This document shows, in pieces, positions 1-6,837 of a DNA stretch of 64,000 nucleotides. The DNA lies in NCBI RefSeq assembly GCF_947493875.1, contig NZ_CANLSU010000004.1:124001-188000 (forward strand), read 5' to 3'. Each line of letters starts with the position of its first letter. Positions within the stretch are counted from its first letter, which is position 1. The notes under the pieces were generated by a model. That model made no database searches and was not told where the DNA came from. It was given only the letters and a program-made list of their open reading frames with translations. The DNA comes from an uncultured Marinococcus sp. Lineage in GTDB: Bacteria > Bacillota > Bacilli > Bacillales > Marinococcaceae. A program made the position numbers and the translations under genes.

Positions 1-357
1 GGGATCGATCCGGTCGCCGCGATCAAAATTCTCGGAAAAGAAGGAGCGATCCACCACTTTCACGCTAAGGACACGTACATTGACCAGGATAACGTCAACA
101 TGTACGGCCTCACTGACATGCAGCCGTACAGCAGCGTTCAGACCCGGGCCTGGAGCTTCCGTTCGGTCGGCTTCGGCCACGGCATGAAGGAATGGAGCGA
201 CATGATCAGTGCGCTCCGGACGTTCGGCTATGACCATGTAGTCAGCATCGAGCACGAAGACCCAATCATGTCGCTTGATGAAGGCTTCGAGCGGGCTGTA
301 CAAAACCTAAACTCCGTAAATATCTCTGAACGCCCGGTCGACATGTGGTGGGCATAG
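1..357 (+). CDS. Sugar phosphate isomerase/epimerase, TIM barrel (3' end only)
   Basis: The open frame is already running at base 1, so the start lies outside the window; 118 codons remain before the TAG at 355-357. The visible part carries HFHAKDTY near its beginning and VSIEHEDP towards the end, both typical of the last strands of AP-endonuclease-2-like TIM barrel sugar isomerases (IolE/IolI-like), where His, Asp and Glu hold a divalent metal. The tail ends in MWWA, a common ending in such proteins encoded beside Gfo/Idh/MocA dehydrogenases. The exact substrate cannot be told from this fragment. It is followed after 13 bases by a bidirectional terminator and faces the lia operon. Confidence 0.75.
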   Translation, partial: GIDPVAAIKILGKEGAIHHFHAKDTYIDQDNVNMYGLTDMQPYSSVQTRAWSFRSVGFGHGMKEWSDMISALRTFGYDHVVSIEHEDPIMSLDEGFERAVQNLNSVNISERPVDMWWA

Positions 358-370
358 CCCTCCGTACCAA

Positions 371-407
371 AAAAAGCTGCTTCCCTTTACTCAGGGGGCA
401 GCTTTTT
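371..407. terminator. Bidirectional terminator between epimerase gene and liaR
   Basis: Ten-base arms AAAAAGCTGC (371-380) and GCAGCTTTTT (398-407) form a hairpin with A- and T-rich flanks, so it can end transcription from both sides. The liaR stop codon lies inside its right arm. Confidence 0.85.
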
Positions 408-1035
408 AAAATAGGCGATGCTTGTATGCATAAACGACTGCCTGGGTCCGGTCCTGCACCTGGAGCTTATGGAGCACACTGCTCACGTGTACCTTTGCCG
501 TTTTCAGGGCAATAAACAGCTCTTCGGCAATTTCGATATTGGTCTTTCCATCCGCAAGCAGCCGCAGCACCTCGAGCTCGCGTGCGGTCAGTTCCTCGTG
601 CAGCTCCCTCCGGTCCCGCCGTTTCATGTTCGCCATCAGTTTTCCCGCTACTTCCGGCTCGAGAATCGACTGGCCGTCGTGCGTTTTCCGGATGGCCGCT
701 GCGATCTCCCCGGCCCGGGAGGTTTTTAAAATATAGCTTACCGCCCCCGCTTCAAGCGCCGGATACACCTTTTCGTCATCGATAAAGCTTGTGACGATAA
801 TGATTTTGGCTTCCGGCCACGCCTCCATAATTTTTGCTGTCGCCTCAATGCCGTTCATATCATCCATTACAAGATCCATGAGAATAATATCCGGCCTGAG
901 TTCAAGCGCCAGCCTGACCGCTTCCCTTCCGCTTGAGGCTTCAGCGGTTACTTCCATATCCGGCTGCGTTGATAAATACGAGGTCACCCCAATACGCACC
1001 ATTTCATGGTCGTCTGCAAACAGGATGGTAATCAT
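406..1035 (-). CDS. liaR: LiaR-type response regulator
   Basis: 209-residue NarL/FixJ-class response regulator. The receiver domain (about 1-120) shows the acidic pair D8-D9, the phospho-acceptor D54 in ILMDLVMDD and K104 in the LKTS motif; the LuxR-type HTH occupies about 143-209 (LTARELEVLRLLADGKTNIE). The ATG at 1033-1035 overlaps the liaS stop as ATGA, which decides this start over an upstream one at 1059. It is the last gene of an operon with liaF and liaS, so it should be phosphorylated by the LiaS kinase and activate the membrane-stress genes next door. LiaR/VraR regulators respond to antibiotics that disturb lipid II; that role is inferred from family and context. Confidence 0.93.
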   Translation of the reverse strand: MITILFADDHEMVRIGVTSYLSTQPDMEVTAEASSGREAVRLALELRPDIILMDLVMDDMNGIEATAKIMEAWPEAKIIIVTSFIDDEKVYPALEAGAVSYILKTSRAGEIAAAIRKTHDGQSILEPEVAGKLMANMKRRDRRELHEELTARELEVLRLLADGKTNIEIAEELFIALKTAKVHVSSVLHKLQVQDRTQAVVYAYKHRLF

Positions 1036-2066
1036 GCCTCTTCCCCCTTTGACAGCCATGGCACTTTTACGTCGATCCGGCTGCCTTCTCCCGGCAGGCT
1101 CACCAGATGAAAGCGCCCGCCGATTTCCTCCGTTCGTTCCTTCATCGTGCTTAAACCGTAGCTGTCGGGTTTTTCTTCCTCCATATAAAAGCCGACACCG
1201 TTATCCTGGATACGCAAAATAATAAATTCTTCCCGCTGCAGCAGAGAAACCTTCAGCTCCGTCGCCTTTGCGTGGCGCAGCGTGTTGGAAATCGATTCCT
1301 GGCTGATCCGAAACAGCTGGTCCTCCACTCCCTTTTCAATCGGAAACGGCTCAATCACCTGCTTAATCTGCAGCGGCACCTTCGTCGTCAGATCGTTCAG
1401 CAGCTGAGCAATTCCTTCCTGCAGTGTTTGCTTATTCAGTGCAGCCGGCCGCAGATGAAGAAGCAGAGCCCGCATTTCGAGCTGGGACTGGTTGATCATC
1501 CGCTCAATGGTCTGCCATTCCCGGGAGACCTCCCCGGCGCCGGCCTGTTCATTAACCGCAGATATCATCATAGAGGCCGCAAACAGCTGCTGGCTGACCG
1601 AATCATGGAGCTCACGGGCAATCCGGTTTCTTTCCTGCGAAATAACTTCCTGCAGGCTTTTCTCCCGGTCTTCGGCCCGTTCTGTGGCCAGCTTCTGCCC
1701 CCGTTCAGCCTGTCCGTGCAGCTGACGCTCCACCATTTCAAGCTCCGTACGCAGCTCTTCCACTTCCCGGTACACCTCTGCCGGCCAGATTGTTTTAGAG
1801 CTTCCTCTGCCCAACCGCTCCAGCACAGCCTGCAGCTGCTGCCAGCGGGCGTTCCAGGCCCGGAACACCAAAAATCCGAGCGCGGTGCCAAGCAGAACGA
1901 TCAGAACCACGAGCAAAAATCCATACGGCAGTCCGCTCATAGTACGCCCCGTCAGTACGTCCCACATGCCAAAGGGCAGCAGCAACAAAAGCGGAATCAC
2001 GGCTGCGGCGCTTATAAGGAAGGCTGCGGCAATTCCCCACCCGGCTGCTTTCACAAAGCTGTTCAT
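1032..2066 (-). CDS. liaS: LiaS-type sensor histidine kinase
   Basis: 344 residues. Two membrane helices (about 12-34 and 47-70) with a very short extracytoplasmic loop make this an intramembrane-sensing kinase. A linker and coiled coil (about 75-140) lead to the HisKA_3 dimerisation domain with phospho-acceptor H154 in RELHDSVSQQ, followed by an ATPase domain with the DNGVGF box. The gene overlaps liaF by four bases (2063-2066) and liaR by four (1032-1035), so the three are translationally coupled. In the known system LiaF keeps LiaS in its inactive state until the envelope is damaged; that behaviour is assumed here from homology. Confidence 0.93.
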   Translation of the reverse strand: MNSFVKAAGWGIAAAFLISAAAVIPLLLLLPFGMWDVLTGRTMSGLPYGFLLVVLIVLLGTALGFLVFRAWNARWQQLQAVLERLGRGSSKTIWPAEVYREVEELRTELEMVERQLHGQAERGQKLATERAEDREKSLQEVISQERNRIARELHDSVSQQLFAASMMISAVNEQAGAGEVSREWQTIERMINQSQLEMRALLLHLRPAALNKQTLQEGIAQLLNDLTTKVPLQIKQVIEPFPIEKGVEDQLFRISQESISNTLRHAKATELKVSLLQREEFIILRIQDNGVGFYMEEEKPDSYGLSTMKERTEEIGGRFHLVSLPGEGSRIDVKVPWLSKGEEA

Positions 2067-2785
2067 CGCCGCTCCACCTCCAGATCCCCACTGAGTAGCG
2101 AAGTGAAAATGTAAAGCGTGGAGGCATCCTCGTCCGCCGCTGGCGAGTGATAGGTAACTGTCTGGTTCCAGCGCTTTGCTTCTTCTTTGCCAAACAGGCG
2201 TACGCGCCCGTATAGCGTGCTGTGACGGATAATGACGTTCACTTCGTACGGAACGTAGACAGTCACTGAACCGAGGCCGTGGCGGACGATAATCACCGCC
2301 TGCTGCGGCAGCACGGTGTTGGTGGCATCAACAATTTTATCACCGACGCCGCCGATCACGTTAATATCCTTCCAGTGAAATGGCTTTCGTCCAACCTTCT
2401 CCCGCCCCCACAGGCGGTTGCCAAGCAGCTTGTCCCGTTCATAATTCTCAACTCTACCGCTCAGTTCTTCCACCTCTGCCTGTTCTTCGACGGGCTCCCG
2501 GCCCGAGCGGCGCATCTGCAGCAGCAGTAGAACAAAAAAGGCGATCACCCAGAACTGGACGGCCCAGAGAGTGACCGCTGTAAGACCCAGGCCGATCCAT
2601 CCGGTCCACCAGAAAATGGCCGAGATTGTCCGCCTTTTCGTCCGCTTTCCGATAAATATAAACAGGGCGAAGAAAAAGAGTATGGGCAGCAAACCCGCTC
2701 CGTCCGAAAAAAATTCCAGTATGAACAGGAGGATTCCCGTAAAAAACACGAATTGGATCATCTTCGTTGATATGTGGGAAAACAT
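2063..2785 (-). CDS. liaF: LiaF-type membrane regulator
   Basis: 240-residue protein with four or more hydrophobic helices in the first 95 residues, an acidic stretch (about 97-115) and a soluble C-terminal domain (about 125-240) of the LiaF/DUF2154 type, with the pattern DINVIGGVGDKIVD and a beta-rich segment ending in LLSGDLEVERR. LiaF proteins inhibit the LiaS kinase in unstressed cells. The ATG at 2785 is preceded by AAAGGAGGG at good spacing. The gene follows a terminator at 2817-2851 that separates it from the pspA-like gene, so liaFSR either has its own promoter or relies on read-through. Confidence 0.9.
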   Translation of the reverse strand: MFSHISTKMIQFVFFTGILLFILEFFSDGAGLLPILFFFALFIFIGKRTKRRTISAIFWWTGWIGLGLTAVTLWAVQFWVIAFFVLLLLQMRRSGREPVEEQAEVEELSGRVENYERDKLLGNRLWGREKVGRKPFHWKDINVIGGVGDKIVDATNTVLPQQAVIIVRHGLGSVTVYVPYEVNVIIRHSTLYGRVRLFGKEEAKRWNQTVTYHSPAADEDASTLYIFTSLLSGDLEVERR

Positions 2786-2816
2786 AGGAACCCTCCTTTG
2801 CTGTTTTATGTAAGTT

Positions 2817-2851
2817 AAAAATAGAGACGCCTTAGTCAGCGTCTCTATTTT
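2817..2851 (-). terminator. Terminator after the pspA-like gene
   Basis: Arms AAAATAGAGACGC and GCGTCTCTATTTT pair over 13 bases around an 8-base loop; on the minus strand the stem ends in a T run. It sits between pspA/liaH and liaF, suggesting that the two target genes are transcribed more strongly than the regulators behind them. Confidence 0.85.
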
Positions 2852-2852
2852 A

Positions 2853-3491
2853 TCACGCTTTTTCCTGCTCTGCCTCTGTCTTCCGCTTTTCCAGATGCGC
2901 TACCCGTTCGTCAAAGGTGGAATGCTCGTACTCCCTTTGATGGCGCTGCTCCATACCTTCTAAATACTGTTCCACTTCCTTAAAACGGGCTTCCGGCTCG
3001 CGGCCGTTCTCCTGATACAGCTTAGAGATATTGTGATTGGCCCGGGCTACATTTTCCCGGCCCATCCATTCCATCCGTTTCAAACGCATATCCTTGAGCT
3101 TGTACACCATTTCCTGATGCCGCCTCTCAAGCGTCTGCAGCTGTTCTTCTGCTTCCTTTTTCATCGAAGCAAGCTTAAGCGCCCGCTCACCGTATTGTTC
3201 AATTTCCCTGACAGCGATATCGTACAGCTCATTCTCTTCATAGTGCTTTACCACTGCGGCCTGCTGTTTACGTTTATCAAGCATGTGTTCCGCTTCGTCC
3301 TGTTCGTGCTGAAATTCTTCGACCAGTCGGCGCTGGCGTTCAGTAAGCCTGCTTACCTTTTCCGTCTCGCGCTCTGCTTCTTTAATATAGCGGTTAAGTG
3401 ATGCGATCGGATTATCTGTTTCTTTTTTCATGTTCCACCGCTCCCATTCGTGTTCGACATCCTCCTTGAACTGCTGCCAAATGCCTGTCAT
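2853..3491 (-). CDS. PspA/IM30 family protein (LiaH-like)
   Basis: 212 residues, almost entirely charged and helical, with long heptad coiled-coil segments (about 25-150), the shape of PspA, LiaH and Vipp1. These proteins form large rings on the inner face of a stressed membrane and protect it. Position next to a small membrane protein and the LiaFSR genes matches the role of B. subtilis LiaH, although the order differs from liaIHGFSR. It follows the small membrane protein gene after only 16 bases, with an AAGGAGG site upstream, so the two should be co-translated. The protein is close to the 220-residue family length. Confidence 0.88.
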   Translation of the reverse strand: MTGIWQQFKEDVEHEWERWNMKKETDNPIASLNRYIKEAERETEKVSRLTERQRRLVEEFQHEQDEAEHMLDKRKQQAAVVKHYEENELYDIAVREIEQYGERALKLASMKKEAEEQLQTLERRHQEMVYKLKDMRLKRMEWMGRENVARANHNISKLYQENGREPEARFKEVEQYLEGMEQRHQREYEHSTFDERVAHLEKRKTEAEQEKA

Positions 3492-3507
3492 AGATCATTC
3501 CTCCTTT

Positions 3508-3864
3508 TTATCTGCGCTTTAGTTTTTTCCATTCTTCTTCAAAGCCTGTAAACGGGTCTTTCGTTTTTGAACGACGGTCGATGTCCACCTCGTCCCCGCT
3601 CCATTTTTTTACGCTCCAGTATATTGCATACAAGCCGAGAAGCGCGATTACTGCATAGATATTGGTGAGCGCAAGCAGTATGGCTGTGATACCCACGATC
3701 ACCCAGAAAACCTTCGCCGCGGTGGATGTGCTTTCCTGAAACTGGCGCCAGACGATATACGCAAGCGCCACTCCGGCCGCGAGCAAAAGCAGCGGTCCGA
3801 GGTTAGACAGAACGACTATCGCTGCGACTGTAATTACTGCTGCTAATCCGATTTTTTTCCACAT
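3508..3864 (-). CDS. Small membrane protein, probable PspA/LiaH anchor (LiaI-like)
   Basis: 118 residues with about four hydrophobic stretches in the first 88 residues (starting KIGLAAVITVAAIVVL) and a charged C-terminal tail with two basic patches (DIDRRSKTKD, KKLKRR). It is the first gene before the pspA-like gene and lies right behind a palindrome that could bind LiaR. LiaI of B. subtilis is a small membrane protein that recruits LiaH to the membrane; the place in the operon suggests the same job, but sequence identity with LiaI itself is not evident to me. RBS GGAAGGGGG precedes the ATG. Confidence 0.65.
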   Translation of the reverse strand: MWKKIGLAAVITVAAIVVLSNLGPLLLLAAGVALAYIVWRQFQESTSTAAKVFWVIVGITAILLALTNIYAVIALLGLYAIYWSVKKWSGDEVDIDRRSKTKDPFTGFEEEWKKLKRR

Positions 3865-3941
3865 GTTTGTTTCCCCCTTCCTGTACTTCTATCTTACGCC
3901 GGTACTCAGGATTCCGGGAGCAGCCCGGGGTCTATCTTTTC

Positions 3942-3957
3942 TACGCCTCCAGGCGTA
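3942..3957. promoter_or_regulatory. Candidate LiaR operator
   Basis: TACGCCTCCAGGCGTA is a perfect 7-2-7 inverted repeat about 80 bases upstream of the first gene of the stress operon. Its position and 7-2-7 shape fit a NarL-class dimer site. A second copy of the half-site appears as TTACGCC at 3894-3900. Binding by LiaR is inferred. Confidence 0.55.
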
Positions 3958-3965
3958 ATTACCAT

Positions 3966-3999
3966 AAAAAAAGCACCCTTTACGTATAAAAGGGTGCTT
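3966..3999 (-). terminator. Terminator overlapping the end of the unknown 208-residue gene
   Basis: Arms AAGCACCCTTT and AAAGGGTGCTT pair around a short loop, with seven A bases at 3966-3972 giving the T run on the minus strand. The stop codon at 3998-4000 lies at the base of the stem. Confidence 0.85.
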
Positions 4000-4624
4000 A
4001 CTTTCCGATCTGCTGCCCTGCATTTTCAAGGGCCCCGATCGTTTTCTTTTTAAATATATCGTCGACCGGACGGCCGTCCGAACTCGAATAATTCAGCTGA
4101 TTTTTCTCCGGGATATAAACAAACCCCAGTGCTTCAAGCTCCCTGCAAAGCCCGGCTGGAAGCTCACCGGCCCCCATCTGCCGGATAAAATGCTCTGTTA
4201 CCGAGACAGTGACCTCTGTATCCGTCGACCCGGTGTTCAGCACAAACAGGTCATTTTCGTTCTGCTTGATCCATGTTCCTTTGGAAAAGAGCGAAAACGT
4301 CGATGCTTCGAGAGCGGAAATACCGCTGAGATTCACGCGGTACACGTCATTAATAACCTGCCGCACCGTTTCACCCGACGGAGCAGACGGCAGATGCAAA
4401 AGTGCATAATCGAGCAGCTCCTCCTTACCGGCAGCCTCCCATTCCTGTTCCGTCCATGCGGCAAAAACGGGATGCGACCTCCGGGCACCAGGCGCTTTCG
4501 GGTCCGCTGCAATACTCTGCAGCGAAAGCCCGAAAATCTCCGAAACAATGCGCTCCACCGAGGCAGCGGTGAGCTTGTTTTCATTTTCCACTCTTTCATC
4601 CATCTGTTCTGCTTTTGTACTCAT
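3998..4624 (-). CDS. Protein of unknown function (208 residues)
   Basis: I do not recognise a family. The ATG at 4622-4624 is preceded by AAGGAAC at normal spacing, so the preferred protein starts MSTKAEQMDE; a 26-residue longer form reading back to 4702 would overlap the upstream gene and lacks such a site. The protein is soluble, with an acidic N-terminus, no signal peptide and no membrane helix; residues about 20-110 look helical and about 115-190 mixed. It follows the GAF-STAS gene after 49 bases in the same direction and ends in a terminator, so the two probably form a two-gene transcript and may act together in signalling. That link is inference. Confidence 0.7.
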   Translation of the reverse strand: MSTKAEQMDERVENENKLTAASVERIVSEIFGLSLQSIAADPKAPGARRSHPVFAAWTEQEWEAAGKEELLDYALLHLPSAPSGETVRQVINDVYRVNLSGISALEASTFSLFSKGTWIKQNENDLFVLNTGSTDTEVTVSVTEHFIRQMGAGELPAGLCRELEALGFVYIPEKNQLNYSSSDGRPVDDIFKKKTIGALENAGQQIGK

Positions 4625-4673
4625 ACCAGTTCCTTCTTTCAACTTGATATGTAAATCGACCGCCGTCCGCTGT

Positions 4674-5534
4674 TCACTCGTTTCTGACCAGCCGGAAGCC
4701 AATAGATTTGAGCGCTGTCTCCAGGCTTTTTTCGATCATAATATTTTCGCCGAGAATATCTTTGCGGATGTCCTGAACAGCCATGTCCGGCCGCACCCCG
4801 GTCAGGATAGGATCGATGCCCATCAGCTTCAGTGCCTGAATGACCTGGGAAATATACGTTGTAAACGTTTCGTTAAATGCGGAAACACCTGACACATCGA
4901 TCATAAAATAGTCGTATTTTCCGCCGTAGACTTCCTGCAGGACCGTTTCCATCAAACGGTTGGATCTGCTTTCATCCATCGCCCCGACGAGCGGGAGCAC
5001 GGCAATTCCTTCGCCTATCGGCACAATCGGATACCCGAGGACTCCTATTTTTTCATTCATCTGGTCGACACGTATCAAATAGCTTAATAAATTCCCGAAC
5101 GTCTGCATCAACGAAATTTCTTCCTTCTTAAATTCGCGAGGCTCGCGGTTTAATACGCAGAGCGTGCCAAACGGGCCGCCTTCCTGATTCTTGATATACA
5201 CACCCAGAAAGGTATGTATATCGAAATTTTTCGGCATCAGCAGCTCTTTCGTTTCTTCATCATTCACGGCATCGGAAAAATGAAAATACTCCTGTTCGTC
5301 ATTTTTCAGTACATACTGGCAAAACGAGGCTTCATGCTCCACCTTCATTCCCGGGGATACAAGCTCCTCTTCGTGGTTATTGTAAGCACTCAGCACGTCC
5401 ATATAAGTATCTTCTTTTTTTGCAATATAAACAGAGTCCACGTGAAGGGACTCAGCAATCACGCTCATGATTTCTTCAGCCATCTCTTCAATGGAGAAAG
5501 TGTATCTGCTTGACGGCCCTGATGTTAAATTCAC
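4674..5534 (-). CDS. GAF-STAS protein, RsbR-like stressosome-type regulator
   Basis: 286 residues. The N-terminal part (about 15-160) is a GAF domain (FGTLCVLNREPREF is a typical GAF strand-turn); the C-terminal part (about 170-282) is a STAS domain with the core DVSGVSAFNETF. This is the architecture of RsbR co-antagonist proteins, which carry different sensor domains on a common STAS and control the general stress sigma factor. By my alignment from memory, the position of the first conserved phospho-threonine of RsbR holds Glu and the second holds Gln, so it may not be switched by RsbT in the usual way. GAF ligands can be small molecules or haem; the ligand here is unknown. It lies upstream of an unknown gene. 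Confidence 0.8.
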   Translation of the reverse strand: MNLTSGPSSRYTFSIEEMAEEIMSVIAESLHVDSVYIAKKEDTYMDVLSAYNNHEEELVSPGMKVEHEASFCQYVLKNDEQEYFHFSDAVNDEETKELLMPKNFDIHTFLGVYIKNQEGGPFGTLCVLNREPREFKKEEISLMQTFGNLLSYLIRVDQMNEKIGVLGYPIVPIGEGIAVLPLVGAMDESRSNRLMETVLQEVYGGKYDYFMIDVSGVSAFNETFTTYISQVIQALKLMGIDPILTGVRPDMAVQDIRKDILGENIMIEKSLETALKSIGFRLVRNE

Positions 5535-5677
5535 TTTTTCCCCTCCTGTTACAAAAATCTAATATTTTCATATTCCCTCTTCTGTTTTTAAGTAATCTTT
5601 TTGTAAACACATTATGCCACCAATGAGTCTTTTTTAACAGGACTTAACCTGTAAATTTTTTTAATTTCAGTATTTTC

Positions 5678-5705
5678 TTGTTTACGGGAAAAGCGTTCGT
5701 ATAAA
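5678..5705 (+). promoter_or_regulatory. Putative sigma-A promoter of the sigO-like cassette
   Basis: TTGTTT (5678-5683) and TATAAA (5700-5705) are separated by 16 bases, about 90 bases upstream of the sigma factor gene. The LexA-like box begins five bases downstream of the -10 element, where it would cover the transcription start. A direct repeat CGTTCGTAT (5694-5702 and 5719-5727) overlaps both elements. Confidence 0.5.
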
Positions 5706-5710
5706 ATATA

Positions 5711-5724
5711 AGAACAAACGTTCG
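5711..5724 (+). promoter_or_regulatory. LexA/DinR-like SOS box upstream of the sigO-like gene
   Basis: AGAACAAACGTTCG contains GAAC-N4-GTTC and fits the Bacillus SOS box (CGAACRNRYGTTYC) at all positions except the two outermost. The same 14 bases recur on the minus strand at 46852-46865 in front of a YolD-like gene, a family known to be SOS-controlled. Repression by LexA is inferred. Confidence 0.6.
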
Positions 5725-5793
5725 TATTTATGGTTTACTTTTTATCTGTTGGATGTCTTTTATAAACAACAGGGGTAAGGAGAGGAGGCATCT

Positions 5794-6354
5794 ATGACAC
5801 ATTCATCATACGCTGATTCAAAAAGAGAAACGTGGGAGACCTTCCGGGAGAAGAATCATTCATTTCTGCGCACCCGGCTTATTCGGGAATTTCTGGAGGA
5901 TTCTGTGCACCAGCAATTATTAAAGCAGGCCCTGAACGAAGAGACGGCCTGGGCTTATAAAGCCGTCGATTTGTCCTTTAAACGATTCTATCAGGACGTG
6001 ATCTGGCGCTCCTATATGTTAAAAACCCTGCACTGGGACGCAGTCCGCTATGACCGCTATCATCGCCGGCGCCAGCAGCGGACGCCTTTATCCGATCAGG
6101 AGGAGATGTTTGAAGAAGCCGGGAATTTTTCCAGCCGGGTCGAAGAACAGAGCCTCGAGGAAGAGCTGCACCATTATTCCATCTGGCTGGGGTTTCGTTC
6201 GCTGACGCCGTACCAGCAGTGGATTTTTTCTAAAAAATACAGCTCCGGGTGGAAGGATACCGACATTGCCAGTCATCTTCAAATCAGCAGGCAGGCAGTG
6301 TCAAATGCCCACCGGAAAGGACTGAAGACCCTTCGTTTTTATGCCGGAAAATAG
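5794..6354 (+). CDS. sigO: SigO-like RNA polymerase sigma factor (YvrI family)
   Basis: 186 residues. The C-terminal part (about 130-186) is a sigma region 4 helix-turn-helix (LTPYQQWIFSKKYSSGWKDTDIA, then LQISRQAVSNAHRKGLKTLRF). The N-terminal half is helical and basic but lacks a recognisable full region 2, which B. subtilis SigO supplies through its partner RsoA. A YvrJ-like gene follows after 11 bases and an RsoA-like gene after that, the same gene families that surround SigO in B. subtilis, which supports the assignment. AGGAGAGGAGG precedes the ATG. Xpf-like phage activators are related, but no phage genes surround this one. The SigO/RsoA pair is known for acid-stress genes in B. subtilis; the regulon here is unknown. 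Confidence 0.8.
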   Translation: MTHSSYADSKRETWETFREKNHSFLRTRLIREFLEDSVHQQLLKQALNEETAWAYKAVDLSFKRFYQDVIWRSYMLKTLHWDAVRYDRYHRRRQQRTPLSDQEEMFEEAGNFSSRVEEQSLEEELHHYSIWLGFRSLTPYQQWIFSKKYSSGWKDTDIASHLQISRQAVSNAHRKGLKTLRFYAGK

Positions 6355-6365
6355 GAGGAACGGTA

Positions 6366-6536
6366 ATGCATATTATTGATTCCAGTGCTGTCGTCGAACT
6401 GCTTGCCAATGTCGGCTTTCCTATCGTAGTAACATTCTATCTGCTTTTGCGGATTGAACAACGCATTGAGCACCTGCGCCGGGAAGTAACACGCCTGGCA
6501 TGCTCTTCATCAAAAAAAGGAGGTCGCGATGCATGA
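6366..6536 (+). CDS. yvrJ: YvrJ family small membrane protein
   Basis: 56 residues with one hydrophobic helix around VGFPIVVTFYLLLRIEQRIE, the signature of the YvrJ family. The ATG at 6366 has AGGAGG at 6355-6360, so it, not an in-frame ATG at 6249 inside the sigma gene, is the start. In B. subtilis yvrJ is one of the few genes transcribed by SigO/RsoA; its function is unknown. Here it lies between the two sigma subunit genes and its TGA overlaps the rsoA-like start (ATGATGA), so all three are translationally coupled. Confidence 0.8.
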   Translation: MHIIDSSAVVELLANVGFPIVVTFYLLLRIEQRIEHLRREVTRLACSSSKKGGRDA

Positions 6537-6775
6537 TGACTAACAATCGCACAACAAAAACCCAGCGCATGAGTGAAGAAGCGCTGTATGAAGAGCTTCA
6601 AAAATTCGAGCCTTTTATCCAGCAGGCCCTGCGCCAGACGTCCTATCAGGAGCGTGAGGATCTTCAGCAGGAGCTCCGTCTGAAATGCATTGAAAAAATA
6701 CTCACGTACGAGCCGCCGGAGGTGCCCGGCTTCTGGGAGTACAAACGCCGCTATGATCAGCAGGCAGACGAATAA
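6533..6775 (+). CDS. rsoA: RsoA-like sigma region 2 subunit
   Basis: 80 residues; the segment from about 18 to 65 (FEPFIQQALRQTSYQERED, then LQQELRLKCIEKILTYEP) looks like a free-standing sigma region 2 of the type that touches the beta-prime clamp and opens the -10 element. B. subtilis RsoA is of the same length and works only together with SigO. AAAGGAGG lies at 6516-6523, nine bases before ATG 6533; the next in-frame ATG at 6536 is equally possible. The gene ends the cassette. Confidence 0.75.
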   Translation: MMTNNRTTKTQRMSEEALYEELQKFEPFIQQALRQTSYQEREDLQQELRLKCIEKILTYEPPEVPGFWEYKRRYDQQADE

Positions 6776-6790
6776 ACCGGCCTGCGCCAT

Positions 6791-6830
6791 AAAAAAAGCA
6801 ACCGGTCCGGCTTTTGGCCGGACCGGTTGC
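6791..6830 (-). terminator. Strong terminator of the TRAP-kinase-HPS-PHI operon
   Basis: Perfect 14-base arms GCAACCGGTCCGGC (6798-6811) and GCCGGACCGGTTGC (6817-6830) with a 5-base loop; seven A bases at 6791-6797 give the minus-strand T run. It can also slow transcription coming from the sigma cassette. Confidence 0.9.
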
Positions 6831-6837
6831 GTATGTG

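Noticed and set aside
1272-2114. 280-codon open frame on the plus strand across liaS
   Set aside because: Antisense to liaS, which has clear kinase motifs; product is Pro/Gln/Arg-rich without domain.
4625-4702. 26-residue N-terminal extension of the unknown protein
   Set aside because: Overlaps the GAF-STAS gene and lacks a ribosome site, while ATG 4624 has AAGGAAC at normal spacing.
5794-6775. Prophage remnant (Xpf-like activator with small genes)
   Set aside because: No capsid, integrase, holin or lysis genes nearby; YvrJ and RsoA relatives fit a SigO locus better.
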